64,000 bases of DNA, taken from the NCBI RefSeq assembly GCF_027409185.1, contig NC_084464.1, forward strand, positions 42,073,095-42,137,094. Direction: 5' to 3'. A model generated the notes under the pieces. That model saw only the letters and a program-made list of their open reading frames with translations. It did not search any database and was not told the origin of the DNA. The DNA is from Cynocephalus volans. Lineage: Eukaryota > Chordata > Mammalia > Dermoptera > Cynocephalidae. The translations under genes were made by a program, and so were the position numbers. Numbering within the stretch: position 1 is the first letter of the stretch; every line of letters begins with the position of its first letter. Below, piece after piece: positions 1 through 11,737 of this stretch.

Positions 1-540
1 GTGAGTGAACAACAGTTTCTGAGAATTTGTCATCACCAGTCAGTACTCCTGTAGATTTATTGTCCAAATTTCCTTTACCATTGTGGGTTACAATAACCTC
101 AAGCCATAATTTTAATTTATAATTTGCCTGGATTGGTCATGACTCAAAAATTGAAAGAAAGAAGGAAAAATCTCTAGAGAAATGCAGACTTAACCTATGT
201 GTGAAAAAATTTACATAAATAATTATACTAGGAAAGAGAACACAGAGCAAGAAATGTATAAATACAGATGTAAAGAAAAAGACATTATGATTAAGAACTA
301 GAAGAGACAATAGATAATAAGAAGAATCTCGTAAAACTTCAACATTGGAATTATGAGACATAGTATATAACATAACTAGGATTATTACATATAAAGAAAA
401 AATGGTACACTTGACAATTACTGAAGAACATAGGAAACTAAAAATGATGTTTTTCAAAGGAAGCATATATAGTTTTTAGAAATTAAAATTCTGAAATTTG
501 AATTAAAAATTTAGTTCATGGACTTTTGCTTTGGGCCATT
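1..540. other. AT-rich flank, no gene recognised
   Basis: No convincing coding exon or repeat boundary is visible. The longest open stretch (137-466, minus) is low-complexity and AT-driven. It is probably decayed repeat sequence upstream of the LTR that starts at 541. Confidence 0.5.
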
Positions 541-1632
541 GTATTAGTCTGCTAAGCCTTCTAGAAAAAAATAACACAGACTGGGTGGCTTAAACAACAG
601 AAATTTATTTCCTCTCATTTCTGAAGGCTGGAAGTCCAAGATTAAAATGTTGTCAGGTTGGGTCTCTCCTGAGGCCTCTCCTTGGTTCACAGGTCACTGT
701 CTTTGCTCTGTGATCTCACAGGACCTTCCCTCTGGGCATGTACATCCCTAGTATATCCACCTCTTTTTATAAGGATATCAGTCATATTGGTTCAGAGCCC
801 CCCCTGCTTATGCCTCAATTAACCTTAATTACCTCTTTTCAAGACCCTTTCTTCAAAGAGGAACTCTCCTACATTGTTGTTGGGACTGTAAATTAGTATA
901 GCCATTATGAAAAACAGTATGGAAGTTCCTCCAACAGCTACAGATAGAACTGCCATTCATCCAGCAATCCCACTGCTGGGTATATACCCAAAGGAATGGA
1001 AATCATCATGTCGAAGGGATACCTGCATTCCCATGTTTTATCACAGCTCCATTTACAATAGGCAAGAGTTGGAACCAACCTACATGTCCATTGACAGATG
1101 ACTACATAAGGAAAATGTGGCATATTTACACAATGGAATACTACTCTGCCATTAAAAAGAATGAAATTCTGCCATTCACAGCCACATGGATGAACTTGGA
1201 GAAAATTATGTTAAGTGAAATAAACTTGGCACAGAAAAATACCACACGTCCTCACTCTTAAGTGGGTGCTAAAAAAATAAACAAAGAAAAAAAGATACAA
1301 CAATCACAGTAATTTGTTGAACATTCAGAAGGAGAGAATAGAACTGAGGCCAACAGAGGTGGGAAAGGGGGAAGGAGTGGGGAAGTTAGTGAGAAATTGG
1401 TAAAGGGCCACAAAAAATGACTACATCATATAATGTTGAATATACTAATTATCCTGACTTGAGCATCACATATTGCACACAGGTATTGATATTCAATGCA
1501 GTACCCCACAGATATGGCAATCAATTATGTTTCAATAATTTTTTTAAAAGGCCCTTTCTCCTAATACAGTCACATTGGTGCTTAAGGATTAAGCATACGA
1601 ATTTTAGGGGGACACAATTCAGCCTATAATAG
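541..1632 (-). mobile_element. MLT1-type MaLR LTR split by an L1 3-prime end
   Basis: Bases 541-860 read as the reverse complement of an MLT1-like LTR: the terminal TGTATTAGTCTGC, the CAGACTGGGTGGCTTAAACA block and AGGCTGGAAGTCCAAGAT are all characteristic. The rest of the LTR resumes at about 1551 and ends in the reversed LTR start (GGGGGACACAATTCAGCCTATAA). The interruption is a + strand L1 end. The junction repeats (AAGACCCTTTCTTC at left, AAAGGCCCTTTCTCC at right) look like a diverged target duplication. Family name is from memory; strand and nesting are seen directly. Confidence 0.8.
861..1550 (+). mobile_element. 5-prime-truncated L1 3-prime end
   Basis: Frame 907-1101 encodes the recognisable C-terminus of L1 ORF2 (..[12 protein letters not shown].., ..YNRQELEPTYMSIDR). 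After a frameshift it is followed by the block equivalent to [20 protein letters not shown], then a purine-rich 3-prime UTR and an A-rich end. It is inserted in the MLT1 LTR at 541-1632. Dead copy. Confidence 0.85.
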
Positions 1633-2248
1633 CCATGATGAAATAACAAGGACCAAATTTACTCTCCTGCCATAAACAGCTACAAATTCAGATAAATATA
1701 TAAAACAACAGTATCCAGACATTAGATAAAAGGACAAAGATTGTTATCCTTGTGAGAAGGGAAACAGAAGAGGTGAGGCCTACAATTGTCCAGCTTCCTT
1801 CTTGGAGAGTTTCCAGGACACAATGCAGGAAGGAGAAATGCTAACAAGGCCCAGAGTCTCACTGAGTTGAGGGAACAAAGTTTTAAATTGGGGAGGCCAG
1901 GACAGCCAAGCATATGCAAAGCAAAGGCACATAGAGAAGACAGCTGAACAGAAAAATCTCTGGAAGTCTGCAGAGGTTCCCCCTCAAATCTTCAGCTCAT
2001 CAGTGCATGCATGTAAAGGAAACTACCCAAGGACAGGGAAAGAATAATCCAAAAGGAGTACAAGGAATAGTATCTTGTGTTCCACAGGGGAATAGTGTCC
2101 ATTCCCACCAGCCAGACTGGGAAACCTAATAACTGACTGGGTATTAGGTATTCAGAAGGGTCTTGTGTCAGTAGTGGGGAATAATTAGCCCTGGACTAAA
2201 CACCATCTGATTTTCCCTAACCAATTTTAAAAGCAGGACCCAAAGGTA
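1633..2248. other. unclassified, possibly L1 5-prime region
   Basis: No gene is seen. The composition and the phrase around 2400-2455 that continues after the SINE resemble ancient L1/HAL1 5-prime sequence, but I cannot place it firmly. Confidence 0.35.
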
Positions 2249-2262
2249 TCAAACAGCTTTCA

Positions 2263-2376
2263 TTTTTATTTATTTATTTACTTTTGGGGGAGGTGGCTGG
2301 CCAGTAGGGGGATCCAAACCTGTGACCTTGGTGTTACCAGCACCATACTCTCCCAAGTGAGCTAACTGGCCAGTGC
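2263..2376 (-). mobile_element. tRNA-Ile-derived SINE monomer (CYN-like)
   Basis: Reverse copy: a T-rich tail comes first, then GGCTGGCCAGTAGGGGGATC, the ACCTTGGTGTTACCAGCACC core and GAGCTAACTGGCCAG. Flanked by a perfect 14-bp direct repeat TCAAACAGCTTTCA (2249-2262 and 2377-2390), so the boundaries are exact. Confidence 0.93.
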
Positions 2377-2472
2377 TCAAACAGCTTTCAAATAATTTAA
2401 TGTGTCCCAAAAATAAATACTCAAGAACATTTATGGAATGCAAAAATACCTAGCACATAATAAGGTAAAATC

Positions 2473-2566
2473 GGGTGGCTGGTTACCTCAGTTGGTTAGA
2501 GTGCAGCCTTATAACACCAAAGCCATGGGTTTGGATCAGTCAGCTGCCCAGAAAAAGTAAATAAAA
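2473..2566 (+). mobile_element. tRNA-Ile-derived SINE monomer, degraded
   Basis: It begins GGGTGGCTGGTTACCTCAGT and keeps the A-box-like TTGGTTAGAGTGCAGC and the AACACCAA core. The B-box part is damaged. Flanks TAAGGTAAAATC and TAAAGTAAAATC look like the target duplication. Confidence 0.8.
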
Positions 2567-3268
2567 TAAAGTAAAATCAATGTTTGACATTAAATTAAAA
2601 ATAATCACGTATGCAAAGAAAACAGGTATATATGACACATAAGGCAGAGAAAAGCAATCAATCTAAACTAACCCAGGACTGACACAGATGTTAGAATTGG
2701 CAGATAATTACATTAAAACAGTCATTGTAACTGTATTCCATATGTTCAAAAAGTTACATAAGACATAAAAGATATGTAAAAGACCAAAATTAAACTTTTA
2801 GTAATGAAAGTGTCTGAGATGAAAAATACAATGACTGTGAGATAGGATTAATGGTAGATCTGATACTGCAGAAGAAAATGTCAGTGACCCTGTGGACACA
2901 GCAATAGAAACTTTCCAAAATCATAAAGTAATAATTATTACAATGTATTCTTGGGTTTGTAATATATTTAGATATAATATGTATAAAATAACAGTACAAA
3001 AAGGAAGAAGAGGAAATAGAGCTATAGAAAAGAACATTTCTATATCTCATTGATATTAAGTTAATATAAATATGAAGTAGACTCTGATAAGTTAAGATGT
3101 ATATGGTAAGCCCAAGAGCAACCACTAAGAAAGCAACTAAAAAAAAAAACCTTTAAAATATAGTGAAAAGTCATTAAAGGAATTAAAATAATACATCAGA
3201 AAATATCCAATTAATACAAAAGAAATCATCAAAGGAAAATAGAGGAAGAAAAAGACATGAAGTACAGC

Positions 3269-3390
3269 AGGGCTAGCTGGTTAGCCTAGTTGATTAGAGT
3301 GCAGCCTTATAACACCAAGGTTACAGGTTTGGATCCCCATACTGGCCAGCCACCAAAGAACGAAAACAAACAAATGAACAAAAACACTAA
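3269..3390 (+). mobile_element. tRNA-Ile-derived SINE monomer
   Basis: Shows GGGCTAGCTGGTTAGCCTAG, a B-box-like GGTTTGGATCCCCATAC and an A-rich (AAAC/AAATG) tail. Sits just upstream of another SINE at 3397, in the same orientation. Confidence 0.88.
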
Positions 3391-3396
3391 ACTTTA

Positions 3397-3500
3397 GGGG
3401 GCTGGCCAGCTAGCTCAATTAGTTAGGGCACTGTGTTGTAACACTAAGGTCAAGGGTTTGGATCCCCTTACCAGCCAGCTTCCAAAAAAAAAAAAAAAAT
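3397..3500 (+). mobile_element. tRNA-Ile-derived SINE monomer
   Basis: GGGGGCTGGCCAGCTAGCTC start, GGGTTTGGATCCCCTTACCA B-box region and a pure A tail of 16 or more bases. Confidence 0.9.
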
Positions 3501-3608
3501 GAAATGTCAGACATAAATCCAATTATGTCAATTTTAACATTAAATGTAAATAGATTAAACAAGCCAATCAAAAGGCAAAGATTGTCAGATTGGATAAAAA
3601 ACAAGATC

Positions 3609-3780
3609 CGGGCCAGCCCGTTGCTCACTCAGAAGAGTGTGGTGCTGATAACACCAAGGCCACAGGTTCGGATCCCATATAGGGATGGCCAGTTGCTCAC
3701 TGGGTGAGTGTGGTGCTGACAACACCAAGTCAGGGGTTAAGATCCCCTTACCAGTCATCTTTAAAAAAAAAAAAAAAAAA
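3609..3780 (+). mobile_element. tRNA-Ile-derived SINE dimer
   Basis: Two head-to-tail tRNA-like units. The first starts GGGCCAGCCCGTTGCTCACT, the second starts GATGGCCAGTTGCTCACTGG, and it ends with CCAGTCATCTTT plus an A tail. The short flanking repeat is AAGATCC. Confidence 0.92.
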
Positions 3781-4003
3781 AGATCCAACTATATGCCACC
3801 TAAGTAGATACATTTGAGATTCAGAGTTACAGATAGATTAAAAGTAAAAGTAAAACAAATAGATTAAAATTAAGAGGATGATAAAAATAAAAACAAACAA
3901 ACAAATAGACCATAACAATGCTGGAGTGGCTACATTAATATCAGACAAAATAGACTTTTAAAAAATTCTAGTAGAGATAAACAGGGATTTTATAATGATA
4001 AAA

Positions 4004-4462
4004 TGTGCAGGGGCGTGCCTGGGGTCCTCCCGCAGACCTAGAAGGAGAAGGAGCCAACAGGATTACACTCAGTGTTGGGACAGAGGGATCTCAGGGAAAA
4101 GTGAGCCTGCTGCCCACCAACCCAGCCGCATGAAAGAGACACTCAGACGCAGCAGGGGTTCTGTCAGGGCAGTTCCACTTTATTGCCGTTACACTGCAAT
4201 TTATATAAGCAAGCAAGTAGGGGCTTTCCATGAACTAACCAATCAATTAAAAGATCACGCGGGCATGCATTTTGTGCTAACATGTTGAGCATAGCGATCA
4301 CGCTGGGTTCACGAGTGTGGAAATACTGGAGAACCAATAAAAACCTTTTGGAGCTATCTTGGGTTACACCTCCCCTACTTCCCGCGGGCGCCATCTTCAT
4401 CCTCCACCCATAGGCACCACGTGGCTCACAGATAATGTTTGCTCCTAAAAATGGGCCCAACA
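4004..4462 (-). mobile_element. solo ERV LTR (class I-like)
   Basis: On the minus strand the 459-bp unit starts TG and ends CA (..CCCTGCACA). It has a TATA-like CTTATATAAATTGC and, about 25 bases on, AATAAAG, the order expected of an LTR promoter and poly(A) signal. No internal retroviral sequence adjoins it. It splits L1 ORF2 sequence that continues in register on both sides. Flanks share only AAAA (4000-4003, 4463-4466), which would fit a 4-bp class I duplication but is weak evidence. Family not identified. Confidence 0.8.
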
Positions 4463-5561
4463 AAAATGGTCAATCCATCAGAAAGATATAATGATTATAA
4501 GCATATATTCACCTAATGACAGAGCGACAAAATACATGAAGATGAAACTACTAACAGAAATGAAGGGAGAAGTAGAAATACAATAATGACTGGAGAATTC
4601 ATACTCTACTTTCAATAATAGAACAACTAGGCAGATCAACAAGGAAACAGACTTGAACAACACTTAGAGTCAACTAAACATAACAGACATCTATAGCCCA
4701 CTTCACACAACAGCAGAATCTGCATTCTTCTCAAGTGCACACAGAACATTCTCTGGGATAGAGCATATGCTAGACCATAAAGCCAACCTCAGTACATTGA
4801 AAAGGAGAGAAATAATACAAAACGTATTCTCTGACTACAATGGAATAAAATTAGAAATCAATCAACAATAACAAAATTTGAGAAACTCACAAATATGTGA
4901 AAATTAAACAACACATTCCTACATAACCAATGGCTCAAAGAAGAAATCAAAATGAAAATTAGAAAAGACATTGAGATTTATGACAATGAAGACACAACAT
5001 ATGAAAATTTATAAGATAATTTGTCTAAAGGAAAATCTGTAAATGTTTACATTAAAATAGAAGAAAGTTCTCAAATCAACAATCTAAACTTCCACCTTAA
5101 CATATGAGAAAAAGAACAAAGACCAAAGCCATCAGAAGGAAATAGGAAAGATTAGAGTGAAAATTAATGAAGTAGAGTATAAAGAAACAATACAGAAAAT
5201 CAATGAAATCAAATTTGGTTCTTTGAAAAGATCAACAAAATTGACAAATCCTCAACTAGACTCACTAAAAAGTAAGAGAGAAGTCTCAAGTTTCTGGGAT
5301 CAGAAATGGAAGAGGGGCTTTTACTACTAATGTTACAGAAATAAAAAGATATAAATAATTATATGCCAATAAATTAAATAAGTTAGAAAAAATGGAAAAA
5401 TTCTTAGAAAAACACAATCTACCAAAGGTGACTCACAAAGAAACAATCTGAATATAACTATGACAAGTGAAGGGATAGAATCAGTAATCAAAAACTACCC
5501 ATAAAGAAAAGCCAAGGCCCCAATGGTTTTACTGGTGAAGTCTACTAAATAGAAGAATAGA

Positions 5562-5636
5562 AGAGTCTTATAACACCAAGGTCACAAGTTTGCATCCCTG
5601 TACTGGCCAGCCACCAAAAAAATAAAAAATAAAAAT
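5562..5636 (+). mobile_element. tRNA-Ile-derived SINE, 5-prime truncated
   Basis: Keeps only CTTATAACACCAAGGTCACA, the degenerate B-box, ACTGGCCAGCCACC and the A-rich tail. Confidence 0.75.
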
Positions 5637-6409
5637 TTAAAGAAGGATTAAAAGCAATTCTTCATAAACTCTTCCAAAAAGGAGAAGAGAAAGAAATACC
5701 ACCCAACTGATTCTATAAGACCAGTATTATTCTGATACCAAAACCAGATCAAAAAAAAAAAAAAAAACTACAGACCAATATCTCATGAATATAGATGTAA
5801 AATATCTTCAACAAAATACTAGCAAACTGAATCCAGCAACATGCAAAAAGAATTATACACCATGACAAAGTGGGATTTATCCCAGGAATGCAAGATTGAT
5901 TTAACATCCCAAATCAATTAATGTAATACATTATATCAATAGAATAAAAAAAGAGAATCACATGATTATCTCAATAGAAGCAGAAGCATTCGACATAATT
6001 TGATACTTTTTCATAATAAAAAGAGTCATCAAACTAGGAATAGAAAGAAACTTCCTCAACCTGATAAAGAGCATCTATGAAAAACCCACAGCTAACATCA
6101 TATTTAATGGCAAAAGACTGGTTGCTTTCCTCCTAAGATCAGCAACAAAACAATATCTACTCTCCCCATGTCTATTCAATATTACCGAAGGTTCTAACCA
6201 AGGCAATTAGTCAATAAAAAGAAATAAAGTGCATTTAGATTGGAAAGAAAGAACTAAAACTATCTATTTGCAGATGACATGATCTTCGATATAGAAAATG
6301 CTAAAGAATCCACCAAAAATCTCTCTAAGACTAATAGATAAGTTCAGCAAAGGTGCAAGATATAAAGTCAATGTACAAAAATCAATTATATTTCTATACA
6401 CCTGCGTGT

Positions 6410-6812
6410 CAGTCCGTTTTTGTGTTGCTATAACATAATACCTGAGACTGGGTAATTTATAAAGAAAGGAAGTTTATTTGGCTCATGATTCTGGGACAGC
6501 TGCATCTGGCACAAGCCTCAGACTGCTTCTACTCATGGTGGAAAGTGGTAGGCAGCTGGTGGGTAAAAGCAGATCACATGGCAAGAAGCAGCGAGAGAGA
6601 GAGAGGAGGTGCCAGGGTCTTTTTAAATAAGCAGCTCTCATGGGAACTAATAAAGTAAGAACTCACTCACTACCCCCACTCCCCAGGGAGGGCATTAATC
6701 TTTACATGAGGGATCTGTCCCCATGACTTAAATAGCTCCCAACACTGCCACACTGGGGATCAGATTTCCACATGAATTTTTTGGGGGACAACACATCCAA
6801 CCTCTATCATTC
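6410..6812 (-). repeat. MaLR LTR (3-prime LTR of the provirus)
   Basis: Reverse-oriented LTR. Because the element lies on the minus strand, this left copy is its 3-prime LTR. It shares CCTGAGACTGGGTAATTTAT and GGCTCATGATTCTGGGACAG exactly with the copy at 8609-9011. Confidence 0.85.
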
Positions 6813-7012
6813 TGCACCTGGCCCCCCAAAACTCATGTCATTCTCACACACAAAATATAATCATTCCATCCCAACAGTCCCGAAAGTCTTAGCTTGTTCC
6901 AGCACCAACTTAAAAGTCCAAAGTCTCATCTAAGACCAAAAGCAAAACTCCTTTCAGCTGTAACCTGTAAAAATCAAAAACAAATTTATCTACTTTCAAG
7001 ACACAATGATGG

Positions 7013-7188
7013 GGGGCTGGCCCATGGCTCACTTGGGAGAGTGTGGTGCCGATAACACTGAGGCCATGAGTTCGGATCCCTATATAGGGATGGACGGTTC
7101 GCTCACTTGGCAGAGAGTGGTGCTGACATCACCAAGTCAAGGGTTAAGATCCCCTTACCGGTCATCTTTAAAAAAAAAAAAAAAAATG
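7013..7188 (+). mobile_element. tRNA-Ile-derived SINE dimer inside the MaLR provirus
   Basis: The first unit starts GGGGCTGGCCCATGGCTCAC and the second GGGATGGACGGTTCGCTCAC. It ends with CCGGTCATCTTT and an A tail. Target duplication ACACAATGATGG (left) versus ATACAATGATGG (right), one mismatch. It postdates the provirus. Confidence 0.93.
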
Positions 7189-8608
7189 ATACAATGATGG
7201 AACAGACATTGGGTATACATTCCCATTCCAAAAGGGAGGAATAGGCCAGAAGAAAAGAGAAACAGGTCTCAAACAAGTCTGAAACCTAGCAGGGCAGACA
7301 TTAAGTCTTAAAGCTCCAAAATAATCTTCTGTGACTCCAAGTCCTGTATCCTGGGCACAGTGGGGCATCTGGATCCCCAAAGACTTGAGCAGCCTTGTCC
7401 CCACAGCTCTGCCAGGTGCAGTGCCAGTGCCTGTGGTTTTTCCAGGCTGGTTTGTATGTTGCCAGTGGCCCTACAGTTCTAGAATCCTGGCAGAACCCTG
7501 CTGCCTTGGCTGTAGTGAACATTTCCCTGGTGGCAGCTCTCTGTGGGGACTCTGGCCTCACTTTTCTGCTCCACAATGCTCTAGTATATGGCCTCTGCAG
7601 TGACTCCGCCTCTGCAGTGGCTCCACCCCTGCAGCAGATCTGTGTATGGGCCCCCAGGCTTTTCCATACATCCTCTGAAATCTGGGTGGAGGCTGCCATG
7701 CCTCTGCTGCCTCATGTTCTACTGGCCTGCAGACAACACAACATGGATGCCACCAAGGTTTCTGGCTTGTGCTCTCCAGAGCTGCTGGATGAACCACATT
7801 TGGGGTCACTTGAGGCAGGCCTGCTCCAGCCAGAGCAGCTGGGATGCAGGGAGCATGTTCCCAAGGGCAGCTATGCCCTAGTTCTCTCCTCTAGAACAAC
7901 TTGGTCCTTCTAGGCCTCGGGGTCTGTGATGGGAGGAGCACCCTTCCAGATTTCTGAAATGCCTTCAGGGCCTTTCTCCCATTGTCTTGGCTATTAGCAT
8001 CTGGCTGCCTCATAGCCATGTTAATATCTTTAATAACCAGTCCCTCTGCTGCACCCTTGGATTTTTCTCCTGCTCGCTGCTTCTCTACCACATGGCCAGG
8101 CTGCAAATTTTCCAAATCTTTGTGCTCTACTTTCCTTTTAAATTCTGGCTTTACATAACGCCTTTGCCATCATAACTCAGCACAGGCTGTTACAAGTAGC
8201 CATGCAGCTTCCTTAATACTTTTCTGCTTGGAAATTTCTTATGCCAGACATTCTGGTTTGCAACTCTTAAGTTCCACCTTCCACAAAGTTGTAGGCCATG
8301 GACACAATGCAGCCATGTTCCTTGCTATGGTGTAGCAAAGGTGATCTTTTGTCCAATTCCTAATAGGTACCTCATTTCTATCTGAGACCTCATCATCCAC
8401 ATGGTCTTTACTGTCCACATTTCTATCAGCATTCTGGTCACAACCATTTAACCAGTCTCTAAAATGTTCCAAATTTTCCCTCATCTTTTTGGCTCCTTCT
8501 GAGTCCTCCAAACTCCTCCAAACTTTGCCCATTACCCAGTTCCAAAGCCACTTCCCCATTTTCAGGTGTCTGTATAGCAACACCCCACTCCTAGTACCAA
8601 TTCTCTGT

Positions 8609-9011
8609 ATCAGTCCATTTTTGTGTTGCTATAACAGAATACCTGAGACTGGGTAATTTATAAAGAGGAGAGGTTTATTTGGCTCATGATTCTGGGACAG
8701 CTGCATCTGGCATGGGCCTCAGGCTGCTTCTACTTATGGTGGAAAGTAGTAGGCAGCCAGCAGGTACAAGCAGATCACGTGGCAAGAAGAAGAAAGAGAG
8801 AGAGGAGAGGTGCCAGGGTCTTTTTAAATAAGCAGCTCTCACGGGAACTAATAAAGTAAGAAATCACTCACTATCCCCACTCCACAGGGAGAGCATTAAT
8901 CCTTTCATGAGGTATCCACTCCCATGACTCAAATAGCTCCCAACACTGCCACATTGGGGATCAGATTTCCACATGAGTTTTTTGGGGGACAACACATCCA
9001 AACTCTATCAA
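8609..9011 (-). repeat. MaLR LTR (5-prime LTR of the provirus)
   Basis: Partner of the LTR at 6410-6812: same length, same orientation, same internal order of blocks. Confidence 0.85.
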
Positions 9012-9173
9012 CCTGCAATAACCAATCCAAAAATAAAATTAAGAAAACAATTCAATTTGCAATAGTTTTAAAAGGAAAAAATACTTAAGAATAAAAAGGA
9101 ATAAATTTAACAAAGTGCAAATCTTATACTTTGAAAACTACAAAACACTCATGGGAGAAATTAAAGATCCATG

Positions 9174-9222
9174 ATGTTGTAACGCCAAGGTCAAGGGTTT
9201 GAATCCCCATACAGGCCAATTG
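9174..9222 (+). mobile_element. SINE fragment
   Basis: Only the core and B-box remain (GTTGTAACGCCAAGGTCAAG, GGTTTGAATCCCCATACAGG), followed by an AAAGG-rich tail. Confidence 0.7.
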
Positions 9223-9696
9223 AAAGGAAAAGAAAAGGAAAATAAAGAAAAATTAAAGATTGAAATAAACGGGGAAAAGTTGATGGATTGGAAGACTTAA
9301 TATTGTTAAACGGATATATTCCCAAATGGATCTACAAACTCAACACAATCCCTATTAGATTAGTGACTTCTTTGTAGAAATTTACAAACTGATTCTAAAT
9401 TCATATGGAAATTCAAGAGACACAGAATATCCAATCTTGAAAAGAAGAACAAAGAAGGAGGACTCACACCAATTTCAAAACATCCCATACAGTAATGGTA
9501 ATCAAGACTGTGATTCTTGCATAGGAACAGAATGATCAATAGAACAGAATTGATATTTAGAAATAAAACCATGTGTCTATGGTCAACTGACTTTCAACAA
9601 GAGTGCCAAGACCATTCAATGGGGGAAAGAATAGTCTTTTCAACAAACGACGCTGGGACAACTGGATAGTCACATACAGAAGAATGAAGGTGGATC

Positions 9697-10173
9697 CTAT
9701 CAGTTAAATTATGTACTCCAAAAGGTATATCTAAGACCTAACCACCAGTACCTGTGAATGTGACCTTATTTAGAAATAGTGTCTTTGCAGATGTAGTTAA
9801 TGTTCTCAAGAAGAGATCATCTTGGATTTAGGGTGGGATCTAAATCCAATGACTGGTGTCCTTATAAGAGAAAGGAGAGGGAGACTTGACATAGATACAG
9901 AGAAGAGACAAAGGGAAGGCCATGTGAAGATGAAGGCAGAAATAGTGGTGTTGCATCTATAAGCCAAGGAACGCCAACAATTGCCAATAGTTATCAGAAA
10001 CTAGGAAAGAACCATGGAACAAATATTCCCTCAAAGCCTCCAGAACAAACCAATCCTACCTACATCTTGATTTCAAACTTCTGACCTCCAGAACTGTGAG
10101 AGAATAAATTTCCATTATTTAAAGCCATCAAGTTTGTGGCAATGTGTTACAGCAGTAGGAGAAAACTAATATA
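9697..10173 (+). mobile_element. MLT1-type MaLR solo LTR
   Basis: Runs from TCAGTTAAATTATGTACTCC through GTGAATGTGACCTTATTTAG, GACTGGTGTCCTTATAAGAG and CTGACCTCCAGAACTGTGAG to the terminal GAAAACTAATATAG. These are standard MLT1 landmarks in order. Inserted in the old L1. Confidence 0.88.
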
Positions 10174-10390
10174 GACCATTACCTCACACCATATATAAAA
10201 ATGAACTCAAAATGAAACAAAGACCTGAATGTAAGTGCTAAAATTATAAAACTCTTATAAGAAAACATAGTAGGTAAATCTTCGTGAGCTAAGATTGGGC
10301 AATGATTTCTTAGATATTACAACAAAAGCACAAACAACAAAATAAAATATAGATAAATTTGACTAAATCAAAATTTAAAATTTTTTTTGT

Positions 10391-11696
10391 TTCTGGTCAA
10401 GATGGCAGAATAGACAGACCCCAGCATCACTCTCTCCCACAAATCAACCAATTTACAACTATTAAAAAGCAATAACAGCCAAGCAGGGCCACTAGAGCTC
10501 AGGGGAAGAAGAGAGACCTACAAAGTTCATGAAGGCAGGAGAAGCCACAATGAGAGAATGAAAGGATCACTCCCACCATTTCAAGCCCCAGCCACTTCAA
10601 GCCTTGAGTAGGTGAGCACATGGAGCAAAAGCTGGCAAAAGCCGCAGCTGTGCCCTTCATGTGAAGTTGCTTGGAGGCAGCAGGGGAGAAGAGGGCCTTG
10701 GTGGGCCCCAGGCCAGAAAGACCACTAATAGAGTTCCTGTGGACCCACATAGGGGTAAGGAGCTATAGACAACTGAAAAATGAAGTCACTCACAGGCCGA
10801 TGAATCATCGCAAGGGATCAGCACCTGGCCCACCCCATGGGAAGTGTTTGGAGTACTGGCAGTGGGGGAGACAGGCCCATTGGGGGAACATTAGGGCATA
10901 GCATGGACAGCTGATTTGTCCCCCCATCAGCACAGGACCACTCAGTGGAGACTGGTCAAGAATATAGAACTGCAGGGGGGTACAGTTTGCTGAAAAGACT
11001 CAGGACCAGACCAGAGATTCTACACAATCCAGGTGCACCAGACCTCAAGAGACCCAGAAGTCAACAATTAAAACCTGAGCTGCACGAAAAGCCTTCCCCA
11101 GGGAATCAGCAGCAAAACAGCAATTTAGGTCTACCACAGAGCTCAAGTGCTGGTTCCCACAGGAAGTTCCCCCATTTTAGAAGTAACCAAAGGACAAAAA
11201 ATTAGTTCCAGTGCAGACTTTAAGTGGTGGGAGCAGAGAATAATCTAATACAGAACTGAAAGAAAAAACAAAAAACCCACAAATCAGAGACGTCTGATAT
11301 TAACTAGTAAAGGTCTAACACTACCAAAGAATACCTATAAAACCTAGAAGGATGGGAAGCCCCCTGCGCTCCCAAGCCAGGGATGAGGGAGGGCTGAGGG
11401 CCTTAGCCACACACCCCATAACCACAGCCCAGCAATGACCACCAGGCTGTACCTGGAAGCACCCCAGGCTCCCAGGCTTGGGCGGTGGGGTGCCAATGGC
11501 CTCAGCCATGCTCCCTGACATCTGCAGCCAGCCCAGTGATGACCACCAGGCCGCTGCTGGAACCCCCCCCCCAGTCTCCCCTGCCAGCAGGAGGGATGTG
11601 CCATGGGTGTTGACTAAGCCCCCCCCCTCCTTCCTACTCCTCCCATCCTATTTCCTTCCCCCTTCTCCTCTCCCCCTCCTCCAAAAGAGAAAAAAC
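10391..11696 (+). mobile_element. L1-ended composite non-autonomous retroelement, copy A
   Basis: The first about 75 bases match the 5-prime end of the full-length L1 at 22763 (GGTCAAGATGGCAGAATAGA versus CAGTCAAGATGGCGGAATAG). About 750 bases then follow that are collinear with copy B at 13877 but not with that L1. Next comes a GC-rich block with repeated CCAGGC/GACCACCAGGC phrases (11340-11610), a pyrimidine-rich block, and a short A-rich end. Flanking repeat: AAAATTTTTTTTGT left and AAAATTTTGT right, splitting old L1 ORF2 sequence that rejoins exactly. No L1 ORF1 or ORF2 sequence is seen. Confidence 0.75.
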
Positions 11697-11737
11697 AAAA
11701 TTTTGTATTTCAAAGGACACTATCAAGAAAGTGATCT

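Larger units (their letters stand above)
6409..9012 (-). mobile_element. ERVL-MaLR provirus with both LTRs (MST/THE1-like)
   Basis: Two LTRs of about 400 bp in the same orientation (about 6410-6812 and 8609-9011) flank an internal region of about 1.8 kb. Each reads, reversed, from CAGTCC(G/A)TTTTTGTGTT to CACATCCAA.CTCTATCA. The LTRs are collinear throughout and differ by eye at roughly a tenth of positions. The internal part resembles MST/THE1 internal sequence and holds a SINE dimer at 7013-7188. Host L1 sequence shares ACCTGC at both borders, consistent with a 5-6 bp duplication. No intact gag, pol or env frame is seen. Confidence 0.82.

Noticed and set aside
2263-2376. Possible functional tRNA-Ile genes among the many tRNA-like sequences
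   Set aside because: All copies have broken cloverleaf pairing, A tails and target duplications, so they are SINEs.
7301-7913. Overlapping long frames around 7.3-7.9 kb
   Set aside because: They fall inside the MaLR internal region; stops are sparse by composition and no retroviral domain is recognisable.
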